Assembly (NCBI RefSeq): GCF_000429025.1
Contig: NZ_AUBB01000046.1
Location: 1 to 59,182 of the forward strand
Length of the DNA stretch: 59,182 nucleotides
From: Actinospineispora spinosispora DSM 44797
GTDB taxonomy: Bacteria; Actinomycetota; Actinomycetes; Mycobacteriales; Pseudonocardiaceae
Direction of reading: 5' to 3'
The notes beneath the pieces were generated by a model. The model saw nothing but the letters and a program-made list of their open reading frames with translations, had not been told where the DNA came from and ran no database searches. The position numbers were made by a program, and so were the translations under genes. This document shows, piece after piece, positions 40,750 to 48,801 of the stretch. How positions within the stretch are numbered: the stretch's first letter is position 1; each line of letters begins with the position of its first letter.

Positions 40750-41265
40750 ATGAACACTGCGGAGGTACTCGCCGACGGGCTCAGCCGCGTCCAGGAAGTG
40801 GTCCACGACGCGGTGGACGGCCTGACGCCGGAGCAGCTGTCCGTCCGGCTGGAGGACGAGGCGAACTCGATCGCCTGGCTGGTATGGCACCTGACCAGGG
40901 TGCAGGACGATCACGTGGCCGGGGTCGCCGGTTTCGACCAGGTGTGGACGGCGAAGGGCTGGGCGGAGCGGTTCGGGTTGCCGTTCCCGGTCTCGGCGAT
41001 CGGGTACGGGCACAGCAGTGCCGACGTCGCCAAGGTGCGGGTCGACTCGGCTCAGCTGCTGCTCGACTACTACGACGCCGTGCACGAGCAGACCCTCGGG
41101 TTCGTCGGCGGCCTGACCGACACCGACCTGGACCGGGTGGTCGACACCAACTGGGACCCGCCGGTCACCCTGGGCGTCCGGCTGATCAGCGTCATCGACG
41201 ACGACGCCCAGCACGCGGGCCAGGCCTCGTTCATCAAGGGAATCCTCCTGCGCCGCCCCACCTGA
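40750..41265 (+). CDS. DUF664/DinB-fold putative mycothiol-dependent enzyme
   Basis: A 171-residue four-helix protein of the DinB/YfiT superfamily. Metal ligands are likely the histidines in IAWLVWHLTRVQDDH and DDDAQHAGQ. Relatives include mycothiol-dependent maleylpyruvate isomerase of corynebacteria. As it stands 1 kb from a gentisate cluster without an obvious isomerase, that role is possible, but this DUF664 branch is shorter than known isomerases. ATG at 40750 is preferred over the longer open frame. Confidence 0.75.
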   Translation: MNTAEVLADGLSRVQEVVHDAVDGLTPEQLSVRLEDEANSIAWLVWHLTRVQDDHVAGVAGFDQVWTAKGWAERFGLPFPVSAIGYGHSSADVAKVRVDSAQLLLDYYDAVHEQTLGFVGGLTDTDLDRVVDTNWDPPVTLGVRLISVIDDDAQHAGQASFIKGILLRRPT

Positions 41266-41271
41266 CGAACC

Positions 41272-41313
41272 GCGAGTCGCTAGATTCCGCGGGCGAGTCG
41301 CTAGATTTCGCAG
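41272..41313. promoter_or_regulatory. Two 21-bp direct repeats before the SDR-lactonase operon
   Basis: GCGAGTCGCTAGATTCCGCG (41272-41292) is repeated at 41293-41313 with two base changes. The 21-base period equals two helical turns, and the pair ends 26 bases before the SDR start, so it may be a regulator binding site. Confidence 0.45.
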
Positions 41314-41339
41314 GGCCGGACAGCGAGGGAGGACCGTCG

Positions 41340-42098
41340 GTGGGCGGCAGGTTCGACGGTCGCGTCGCCATCGTGACCGGCGCGGCGCGCGGAATCGGTG
41401 CGGCCACGGCCCGCCGGTTGGCGGCCGAGGGCGCGGCGGTCGCGCTGCTGGACGTCGCGCTCGACGCGGCGCGAGCGGTCGCCGAGGAGATCACCGCCAC
41501 CGGCGGACGTGCGCTGGCGGTGCATTGCGACGTCGGCTCCGAGACGGCGTGGACCGACGCGGTGGCGCGCTGCCGGGCCGAGCTCGGGCCGGTGAACGTG
41601 CTGGTCAGCAATGCATTCATGACCGAGGTGCTACCCGCGGACGAGATGACGCTCGAATCCTGGCAGCGCCAGCTCACGGTCAACCTCACCGGTTCCTGGC
41701 TCGGGGTGCGGGCGTGCCTCGCCGATCTGCGCCGGCCGGGCGGAGCCGTCGTGCTGACCTCCTCGGTGCACGCGCTGGTCGGGCTGCCGGGGCGTTCGGC
41801 GTACGCGTCGGCGAAGGCGGGGCTGACCGGGCTGGCCCGCCAGCTCGCCACCGAGTACGGTTCCGCCGGCCTGCGGGTCAACTCGGTGCTGCCCGGGCCG
41901 GTCCTGACCGCCGCGTGGGATGGCGTGAGCAGCGAGGAGCAGGCGTCGAGCGCGGCACAGACGGTGCTCGGGCGGCTCGGTCAGCCGGAGGAGATCGCGG
42001 CCGCGATCGCGTTCCTGGCCAGCGACGACGCGTCCTTCGTGACCGGGACCGCGCTCATCGTGGATGGTGGCTGGAGCACGTACAAGACGTCGTACTGA
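41340..42098 (+). CDS. SDR-family sugar/alcohol dehydrogenase
   Basis: A 252-residue classical SDR. The cofactor motif is TGAARGIGAATA, the catalytic site SSVHALVGLPGRSAYASAKAG has Ser, Tyr and Lys, and DGGWSTY closes the protein. The NNAG block reads VSNAF. GTG at 41340 follows GAGGGAGGA (41325-41333). It is followed 11 bases later by an SMP-30 lactonase, a pair typical of sugar oxidation to an aldonolactone and hydrolysis to the acid. Confidence 0.9.
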   Translation: MGGRFDGRVAIVTGAARGIGAATARRLAAEGAAVALLDVALDAARAVAEEITATGGRALAVHCDVGSETAWTDAVARCRAELGPVNVLVSNAFMTEVLPADEMTLESWQRQLTVNLTGSWLGVRACLADLRRPGGAVVLTSSVHALVGLPGRSAYASAKAGLTGLARQLATEYGSAGLRVNSVLPGPVLTAAWDGVSSEEQASSAAQTVLGRLGQPEEIAAAIAFLASDDASFVTGTALIVDGGWSTYKTSY

Positions 42099-42109
42099 AG
42101 AAGGAGAAC

Positions 42110-42958
42110 ATGCGGGACCAGACGATGTGGACCGCGCTGCCCGGCGAGCGGTTCGAGCTCGGCGAAGGCCTGCGCAGGCTCGACGACGGCCGGACGATCA
42201 TGGTCGACATCCTGAGCGGCAGGCTGTTGCTGTTGCCCGAATCGCTCGACGAGCAGCCCTCGGTGCTGCTGGAGCTCAACGGCCCGCTGGGCGCGGTGGC
42301 ACCTCGCGGTGACGGCTGGATCGCCGCGGCCGGCCCCGGCATCGCGCTGCTCGACGGAACCGAGGTGACCTGGCTGGCCCGCCCGGAGCAGGGTGAGCAT
42401 CCGGCGATGCGGATGAACGACGGCGTCGCGGATCCGCACGGCCGGTTCTGGGCCGGGTCGATGGCCTACGGGGCGGTGCCCGGTGCGGGCGCGCTGTACC
42501 GGGTCGATCGGAACCGCTCGGTGGCCCAGGTCCTGACCGGTCTGACCGTCCCGAACGGGCCGGCGTTCACCGCCGACGGCGCCACGATGTACCTCGCGGA
42601 CAGCGCGCACGGCGTGATCTACCGGTATCCGGTGGACCCGGACAGCGCCGCGCTCGGTCCGCGCTCCACGTTCGCGACGGTGCCGGTCGGCAGCCCGGAC
42701 GGGATGACGGTCGACGACGAAGGGTGCCTGTGGTCGGCGATCTGGGGTGCCGGTGAGCTGCACCGGTACACCCCCGACGGCGACCTGGAGCGGGTCGTCC
42801 CGGTGCCGGCCGCCCAGCCGACCAGCGTCTGTCTGGCCGGCGACCGCCTGATCGTGACCACGGCCCGAACCGGCCTGTCCGACCCGACGGATCTGGACGG
42901 CGCGGTCCTGCACATGCCCGCTCCGGCAACGGCCCCACCAGCATCCACATTCCGCTGA
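42110..42958 (+). CDS. SMP-30/gluconolactonase family protein
   Basis: A 282-residue six-bladed beta-propeller lactonase. The metal-binding residues are in FELGEGLRR (Glu), RMNDGVADPHGRFW (Asn, Asp), LTVPNGPAF (Asn) and GSPDGMTVDDEG (Asp). It hydrolyses sugar lactones in a divalent-metal-dependent way. ATG at 42110 follows AAGGAGA (42101-42107). The substrate would be the lactone from the upstream SDR. It is convergent with the LacI gene. Confidence 0.9.
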   Translation: MRDQTMWTALPGERFELGEGLRRLDDGRTIMVDILSGRLLLLPESLDEQPSVLLELNGPLGAVAPRGDGWIAAAGPGIALLDGTEVTWLARPEQGEHPAMRMNDGVADPHGRFWAGSMAYGAVPGAGALYRVDRNRSVAQVLTGLTVPNGPAFTADGATMYLADSAHGVIYRYPVDPDSAALGPRSTFATVPVGSPDGMTVDDEGCLWSAIWGAGELHRYTPDGDLERVVPVPAAQPTSVCLAGDRLIVTTARTGLSDPTDLDGAVLHMPAPATAPPASTFR

Positions 42959-43002
42959 CAACTCACCCCCGGCTCGCTCTTCCAGGGGGTCTGGGGCAGG
43001 GG

Positions 43003-44040
43003 TCAGCGGGGAGCGGCGGTGCTTGCGCGCAGGACGAGGCGGGCGGGGAGGTGAATCCTGCGGGGGGTCGCGGGCGCTTCGGGATGTAGGACCAGGCTCA
43101 TCGCCTCGCGGCCCATCCGTTCGAGGTCCAGCGCGACGGTGGACAGCGCGGGTGTCAGATGACGCACGATCGGGATGTCGTCGAAGCCGATGAGTGACAG
43201 GTGGTCCGGGATCGCCACGTCGTGCTCACGCAACGCGAGCAGCGCGCCGATCGCCATGATGTCGCTGACGCAGAACAGCGCTGTCGCCGGAATACCTGCC
43301 TTGACCAGGTCGTTCGCTGCCGCGTAGCCGCCGTCCTCGCTGAACTCCCGTTCGATGACCTGGACGTCGGACCGGGGGATGCCCGCCTCGGCGAGCGCAT
43401 CGAGGAAACCGCCGACCCGGTGCGCGACCGTGCTCAGGTTCCGAGGCCCGCTGGCGACCGCGATCCGCCGGTGCCCGAGCTCGACCAGTGCTCTGGCGAT
43501 CGCGGCCGCGCCACCGGAGTTGTCCGGCAGTACGGCGTCGCCGGGCAGGTCGTGGTGGCTGACGAACGCGTAGCGCCCGCCGGAGCCCTGGTAGTTCTCC
43601 AGCTCGCGGCCCATGTCACGCAGGTAGTCGGCGTCGTCGAAACCGCTGCCGACCAGCAGGATCGCCCGCGCGCGCTGGGCGCGCAGGGTGGAGACGTACT
43701 CGATCTCCCGTTCCGGGGAGCGGAACGTGCTGCCGAGTACGACGAGCGTGCCCTGCTCACCGGCGACCTGCATCGCGCCCCGGGTGATCGAGGAGAAGTA
43801 CGGGTCACCGACGTCGTGCATGACCAGCCCGACGGTGTTGCTGGCGCCGGCGGCGAGCGCCTGGGCGTGCGCGTTCGGGACGTACTGCAGGCGGGTCGCG
43901 GCGTCGAGAACCCGGTCCCGAAGTTCGGGCCGGACCACTCGTTCCCCGCCGCTGAGCACCCTGGACGCGGTGGCGAGCGAGACCTTCGCGGCGCTCGCCA
44001 CCTGCGCGAGCGTCACGTACCGCCCGGTTCCGGTATCCAT
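43003..44040 (-). CDS. LacI family transcriptional repressor
   Basis: A 345-residue LacI/GalR regulator. The N-terminal helix-turn-helix and hinge (VTLAQVASAAKVSLATASRVL) is followed by a periplasmic-binding-like effector domain (GLVMHDVGDPYFSSITRGAM, SLIGFDDIPI). ATG at 44040 follows AAGGGGGG. It is divergent from a seven-gene catabolic operon, and two LacI-type operators lie between them. It probably represses that operon until a sugar-derived effector binds. Confidence 0.92.
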   Translation of the reverse strand: MDTGTGRYVTLAQVASAAKVSLATASRVLSGGERVVRPELRDRVLDAATRLQYVPNAHAQALAAGASNTVGLVMHDVGDPYFSSITRGAMQVAGEQGTLVVLGSTFRSPEREIEYVSTLRAQRARAILLVGSGFDDADYLRDMGRELENYQGSGGRYAFVSHHDLPGDAVLPDNSGGAAAIARALVELGHRRIAVASGPRNLSTVAHRVGGFLDALAEAGIPRSDVQVIEREFSEDGGYAAANDLVKAGIPATALFCVSDIMAIGALLALREHDVAIPDHLSLIGFDDIPIVRHLTPALSTVALDLERMGREAMSLVLHPEAPATPRRIHLPARLVLRASTAAPR

Positions 44041-44082
44041 GTTCCCCCCTTGACCCCCGATGGTGCCGCAGTCTAGCGTGCT

Positions 44083-44110
44083 GGAAAGCGCTTTCCGGAA
44101 AGGGCTTTCC
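44083..44110. promoter_or_regulatory. Two adjacent LacI-type operators
   Basis: GGAAAGCGCTTTCC (44083-44096) is a perfect palindrome; GGAAAGGGCTTTCC (44097-44110) directly follows with the same arms and a GG centre. The CG-centred GGAAAGCGCTTTCC form is the standard LacI/GalR half-site symmetry. They sit 43 bases before the repressor start and 47 before the dehydrogenase start. Confidence 0.8.
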
Positions 44111-44156
44111 GCACAGCCCCTACCCGGCACCAGAGACACAGAGGACGGCCCCATCG

Positions 44157-45305
44157 ATGGAACGACGCAGCATCGGCATCGCGATGAACGGTGTGACCGG
44201 GCGGATGGGCTACAACCAGCACCTGGTCCGCTCGATACTGGCGATCCGCGAGCAGGGCGGCCTGGTCACCGAACACGGTCTCGTCTGGCCCGAGCCGATC
44301 CTGGTCGGACGCAACGAGGACAAGCTGCGCACGATCGCCGACAGGCACGGCCTCACCCGCTGGACCACGAGCCTGACCGAGGCGCTCGCCGAGCCGGACG
44401 TCGAGATCTACTTCGACGCGCAGACCACACAGCTGCACGACAAGTGCATCACGCAGGCGATCGAGGCCGGTAAGCACGTCTACGCGGAGAAGCCCCTGGC
44501 GGAGCAGCTCGACGTGGCACTGCACCTGGCCCGCGCGGCCCGCGACGCGGGCGTGCGCACCGGCGTCGTCCAGGACAAGCTCTTCCTCCCCGGGCTGCGC
44601 AAGCTGCGCAGGCTGCTCGACGGTGGCTTCTTCGGCCGGGTGCTCTCGGTGCGTGGCGAGTTCGGCTACTGGGTGTTCGAGGGTGACTGGCAGACCGCGC
44701 AGCGCCCGTCCTGGAACTACCGCACCGAGGACGGCGGCGGCGTCACGCTCGACATGTTCTGCCACTGGGAGTACGTCCTGCACAACCTGTTCGGGCGGGT
44801 GCGCAGCGTCCAGGCACTGTCCGCGACGCACATTCCGGAGCGGGTCGACGAGTCCGGCACCCGCTACGCGGCGACCGCGGACGACGCGGCGTACGGCATC
44901 TTCGAGCTGGACGGCGGGGTGATCGCGCAGATCAACTCGTCCTGGGCGGTCCGGGTGTTCCGCGACGAGCTGGTCGAGTTCCAGGTCGACGGCACCGAGG
45001 GCAGCGCCGTCGCGGGCCTGCGGCGCTGCCGGGTGCAGCACCGGTCGATGACACCGAAGCCGGTGTGGAACCCCGATGTGGCGAACCCGCTGGACTTCCG
45101 CGCGCAGTGGGCCGAGGTGCCGGACAACGAGGAGTTCGACAACGGCTTCAAGGTGCAGTGGGAGCAGTTCCTGCGCCACGTCGTCGACGGTGCCGACTGG
45201 CAGTTCGACTTCCTTGCCGCGGCGCGCGGTGTGCAGCTGGCCGAGCTGGGACTGCGGTCCGACGCCGAGGCGCGCCGGCTCGACGTCCCGGAGCTGTCGC
45301 TGTGA
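44157..45305 (+). CDS. Gfo/Idh/MocA family oxidoreductase
   Basis: A 382-residue NAD(P)-dependent dehydrogenase. The N-terminal Rossmann fold reads GIAMNGVTGRMGYNQHLVRS, and HVYAEKPLAEQ carries the catalytic lysine of the family. The C-terminal beta-sheet domain (GEFGYWVFEGDWQ) follows. Such enzymes oxidise sugars, inositols and sugar acids. It is the first gene of the LacI-controlled operon and overlaps the DUF993 start (GTGA). Confidence 0.9.
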   Translation: MERRSIGIAMNGVTGRMGYNQHLVRSILAIREQGGLVTEHGLVWPEPILVGRNEDKLRTIADRHGLTRWTTSLTEALAEPDVEIYFDAQTTQLHDKCITQAIEAGKHVYAEKPLAEQLDVALHLARAARDAGVRTGVVQDKLFLPGLRKLRRLLDGGFFGRVLSVRGEFGYWVFEGDWQTAQRPSWNYRTEDGGGVTLDMFCHWEYVLHNLFGRVRSVQALSATHIPERVDESGTRYAATADDAAYGIFELDGGVIAQINSSWAVRVFRDELVEFQVDGTEGSAVAGLRRCRVQHRSMTPKPVWNPDVANPLDFRAQWAEVPDNEEFDNGFKVQWEQFLRHVVDGADWQFDFLAAARGVQLAELGLRSDAEARRLDVPELSL

Positions 45306-46459
45306 CCCTGACCCTGCTCGACGCCGAGGGCCGGTCGACGCCGTACCGCCTGGTCGGCACGCCCCTGGACGTCACGGTGCACCGGGACGCGGCTCGGTCG
45401 CGCGTCGGGTACGCGGCGGCGCACGTCGTGGCGGACGTGCGCGCGGACAACACCCCGGGCCGGCCCGCGGTGCTGGACTGGGACGCTACGCTGGCCTTCC
45501 GTCATCACCTGTGGCGCCACGGGCTCGGTGTCGCCGACGCGATGGACACCGCACAGCGCGGCATGGGGCTGGACTGGGCCGCGACCGCCGAGCTGATCCG
45601 GCGTTCCGGCGCGGAAGCGGCGTCGGTCGGTGGTGCGCTGGTGTGTGGCGCGGGAACCGACCAGCTGCCCGGTGAGCACAGCCTCGACGTCATCGGGCGC
45701 GCGTACACCGAACAGCTCGCGGTCATCGAGGACGCCGGCGCGACGCCGGTGATCATGGCGAGCAGGGCGCTGGCGGCCACCGCGATCGGCCCGGACGACT
45801 ACGCGTCGGTGTACGGCTCACTGTTGAAACAGGTCCGAGGGCCGGTGCTGCTGCACTGGCTGGGCCCGATGTTCGACCCGGCGCTGGCCGGTTACTGGGG
45901 CAGCGACGACCTCGACCGCGCCACCGAGTCGTTCCTGGCGATCGTCACCGAGCACGCCGAGGTGATCAACGGGGTGAAGGTGTCGCTGCTGGACGCCGAG
46001 CGGGAGGTCGCGCTGCGCCGCCGGCTGCCCGAGGGCGTGCGCTGTTACACCGGAGACGACTTCCACTACCCCGAGCTGATCCTCGGCGACGACCACGGTC
46101 ACAGCGACGCGCTGCTGGGCGTCTTCGACCCGATCGCGCCATCCGCTTCGGCGGCTCTGGCCGCGCTGGACACCGGCGACCAGGACGCCTACCAGCGCAT
46201 ACTCCGTCCGACGGTCCCGCTGGCCAGGAAGATCTTCGAGGCGCCGACGTTCCACTACAAGACCGGGATCGTGTTCCTGGCCTGGCTGGCCGGCCACCAG
46301 CCGCACTTCACGATGGTCGCCGGAATGCAGTCCGCCAGGTCGCTACCCCACCTGTGCACCCTGTTCCGCCTGGCCGACGAGGCAGGCCTGCTCCCGGACC
46401 CCGACCAGGCAACCAGACGCATGCGCCTCCTCCTGACCACAGCAGGCATCCCCCAATGA
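45302..46459 (+). CDS. DUF993 family protein (DapA-like TIM barrel)
   Basis: A 385-residue protein of the DUF993 family, which is distantly related to dihydrodipicolinate synthase/aldolase TIM barrels. Visible blocks are HHLWRHGLGVADAMDTAQRGMGLDW (start shown in parts), LLHWLGPMFDPALAGYWGS and INGVKVSLLDAEREV, where the lysine could form a Schiff base. It has no characterised reaction. GTG 45302 overlaps the upstream stop. A perfect palindrome lies between it and the next gene. Confidence 0.87.
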   Translation: MTLTLLDAEGRSTPYRLVGTPLDVTVHRDAARSRVGYAAAHVVADVRADNTPGRPAVLDWDATLAFRHHLWRHGLGVADAMDTAQRGMGLDWAATAELIRRSGAEAASVGGALVCGAGTDQLPGEHSLDVIGRAYTEQLAVIEDAGATPVIMASRALAATAIGPDDYASVYGSLLKQVRGPVLLHWLGPMFDPALAGYWGSDDLDRATESFLAIVTEHAEVINGVKVSLLDAEREVALRRRLPEGVRCYTGDDFHYPELILGDDHGHSDALLGVFDPIAPSASAALAALDTGDQDAYQRILRPTVPLARKIFEAPTFHYKTGIVFLAWLAGHQPHFTMVAGMQSARSLPHLCTLFRLADEAGLLPDPDQATRRMRLLLTTAGIPQ

Positions 46460-46505
46460 CCCCACTCACCCCTCCCGCCCTGCGCCCTCACCTCCCATCC
46501 ACTGT

Positions 46506-46554
46506 CACGAATGTGGCTTTAGGGACGTTCAACGTCCCTAAAGCCACATTCGTG
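46506..46554. repeat. Perfect palindrome, family 1, copy 2
   Basis: A 49-base perfect palindrome with arms 46506-46529 and 46531-46554, identical to the centre of the palindrome at 31380-31432. It lies 46 bases after the DUF993 stop and 17 bases before the isomerase start, so it would form a hairpin within the operon mRNA. Confidence 0.9.
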
Positions 46555-46571
46555 TCGTCGGGGGGCGGGGC

Positions 46572-47378
46572 ATGAACGGGCTGAGCGTCAACCGGGCTTC
46601 GGTGCGGCAGTGGGAGCTGGAGGAGCTGGTCGTGGCCTGTGTCGCGCGCGGGGTCGAGGGCGTCGGGCTGTGGCGCGATGACGTCGAGACCTACGGGCTC
46701 GAGCGTGCCGCCGCGATCGTGCACGACGCAGGCATGACGGTCACCTCGCTGTGCCGGGGCGGCTTCTTCACCGACCCCGACGTGGCCGCCCGGCGCGAGG
46801 ACAACCGCCGCGCGGTCGACGAGGCCGCCGCGCTGGGCACGGACGTCTTGATCCTGGTCTCCGGCGGTATCCAGCCCGGCAGCAAGGATTTGACCGGCGC
46901 CCGCGAGCAGGTCGCCGAGGCGATCGCCGACCTGGCGCCCTACGCGGGACAGCACGGTGTGCGGCTCGCGATCGAGGCGCTGCACCCGATGTTCTGCTCG
47001 GACCGGTGTGTCATCAACACGCTCGACCAGGCGCTGGACATCGCGGAGGAGCACCCGGTCGCACAGGTCGGGGTGGTCGTCGACGCCTACCACCAGTGGT
47101 GGGAACCCACCCTCGACGCCGCGATCGACCGCGCGGGCGAGCGGATCGTGTCCTTCCAGGTATCGGACTGGGTCACGCCGCTGCCCGAGGGCGTCCTCAC
47201 CGGCCGGGGCCTCATGGGCGATGGCTGCATTCCGCTGCGGGCGCTGCGGGAAGCCGTCGAGAAGGCCGGCTACACCGGCCCGACCGAGGTCGAGATCTTC
47301 AACGACGAACTGTGGAACCGGCCGGGCGACGAGGCCCTGGATTCGATCATCGAGCGGTACCGAACTCACGTGATCTAG
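46572..47378 (+). CDS. Sugar phosphate isomerase/epimerase-like TIM barrel protein
   Basis: A 268-residue AP_endonuc_2-fold enzyme. Metal ligands are likely Glu in LAIEALHPM, Asp/His in VVVDAYHQWW, and Glu in PTEVEIFNDELW. Relatives include xylose isomerase-like and IolE/IolI enzymes. ATG at 46572 behind a GGGGGG block. Position in the operon suggests interconversion or dehydration of the same sugar derivative. Confidence 0.88.
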   Translation: MNGLSVNRASVRQWELEELVVACVARGVEGVGLWRDDVETYGLERAAAIVHDAGMTVTSLCRGGFFTDPDVAARREDNRRAVDEAAALGTDVLILVSGGIQPGSKDLTGAREQVAEAIADLAPYAGQHGVRLAIEALHPMFCSDRCVINTLDQALDIAEEHPVAQVGVVVDAYHQWWEPTLDAAIDRAGERIVSFQVSDWVTPLPEGVLTGRGLMGDGCIPLRALREAVEKAGYTGPTEVEIFNDELWNRPGDEALDSIIERYRTHVI

Positions 47379-47400
47379 CCCAACGACGGGATAGGCAGTC

Positions 47401-48801
47401 ATGAGCACAGCAGACGAGCCCAGGCAGGACACGACGACAGCGGCCGACAACACCGTCGCCCGCCTGGAACGCATCCCGTTCGGCAGGGTGCATTTCCGGG
47501 TGGCCTCGCTGCTCGGCGTCGGCACGTTCTTCGACGCATTCGACTCACTCGTCATCGCCACCGTGCTGACCGTGGTGATCAACGCGTTCCAGGTCGACTT
47601 CGGCTACGCGGGCCTGCTGATCAGCGTCGCCTACATCGGCCAGTTCGTCGGCGCGTTGGTGCTGGGCGCGATGGCGGAGCGGTTCGGCAGGCGGCTGGCG
47701 TTCATCATCTCGCTCGGCACGTTCGGCCTGCTCAGCCTCGCCGCGGCGTGCGCGTGGAACGTCGAGTCGCTGCTCGTGCTGCGCCTGCTGCAGGGCATCG
47801 GGCTCGGCGCGGAGGTGCCGATCGCGGGCGCTCTGTTCAACGAGTTCGTCCGAGGCCGCAGCCGGGGCCGGGCGGTGATGATCTACGAGAGCATCTTCAG
47901 CTGGGGCATCCTGCTGGCGCCGCTCATCGGTCTGCTGTTCTTCAGTGTGTTCGGCCCCGAGCTGGGCTGGCGGCTGCTGTTCGTGTTCGGCGCGATCCCG
48001 GTGGTCGTGGCGCTGATCGCCTACCGCACGCTGCCCGAGTCACCCCGGTGGCTGGCCGAGCGCGGCCGGTTCGCCGAGGCCGGCCGGCTGCTGGACGAGA
48101 TGGAGCAGGACGCGGCCACGCGCGGTGTGGTGCTCGCCGAACCCGAGGTCCGCGCGCCCGCCGACGTCAAACCGACCAGGTTCGGCGAGCTGTTCAGCGA
48201 TACCTACCGGCGGCGCACGGCGCTGTCCTGGGTGACCTGGTTCTGCGGCTACTTCATCCTGTACGGCTTCTCCACCTGGCTGCCCACGCTGTACGTGCGG
48301 CTCGGCGGCCTCGCCACGAACAACGCGCTCGGTCTGACCGCGATCGTCAGCGCGCTGTACCTGATCGAGATCTACGTGTTCGCGCTGACCGTGGACCGGA
48401 TCGGGCGCAAGCCGTGGTTCGTCGGCGGGTTCGCGCTCGCGGTGCTCGGCGGGGCGTTCGGCTGCGTGGCGATCCTGCTCGGCGCGACCGCGTGGCCGGT
48501 GCTGTTCGTCGCCGGTCTGCTGATGGGCCTTGGTATCAGCCCGGTCACCGCGGGCCTGTACCTGTACACCCCGGAGCTGTACCCGACGCGCATGCGGGCC
48601 TGGGCGACCGCGACCGGCAGCAGCATGAACCGGGTGGCCAGCGCGATCGGCCCGATGCTGGTCGGCGCGCTGCTGGGCGCCGGGCTCGGGCTGGGCAGCG
48701 TGTTCGCCGCGTTCGGGGTGGTTGCGCTGGTCGGCCTGGTGGTGATGGCCTGGCTGGGCATCGAGACCAAACAACGAGTACTCGAGGAGCTGGCGCAGTG
48801 A
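47401..48801 (+). CDS. MFS transporter (sugar porter / AAHS-like)
   Basis: A 466-residue permease with 12 hydrophobic helices. Family signatures are GTFFDAFDSLVIATVL in helix 1, AERFGRRLAF after helix 2, LPESPRWLAERGR in the central loop and VDRIGRKPWF after helix 8. It is the only transporter in the operon and would import the pathway substrate by proton symport. ATG at 47401, 22 bases after the isomerase stop. Confidence 0.9.
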   Translation: MSTADEPRQDTTTAADNTVARLERIPFGRVHFRVASLLGVGTFFDAFDSLVIATVLTVVINAFQVDFGYAGLLISVAYIGQFVGALVLGAMAERFGRRLAFIISLGTFGLLSLAAACAWNVESLLVLRLLQGIGLGAEVPIAGALFNEFVRGRSRGRAVMIYESIFSWGILLAPLIGLLFFSVFGPELGWRLLFVFGAIPVVVALIAYRTLPESPRWLAERGRFAEAGRLLDEMEQDAATRGVVLAEPEVRAPADVKPTRFGELFSDTYRRRTALSWVTWFCGYFILYGFSTWLPTLYVRLGGLATNNALGLTAIVSALYLIEIYVFALTVDRIGRKPWFVGGFALAVLGGAFGCVAILLGATAWPVLFVAGLLMGLGISPVTAGLYLYTPELYPTRMRAWATATGSSMNRVASAIGPMLVGALLGAGLGLGSVFAAFGVVALVGLVVMAWLGIETKQRVLEELAQ

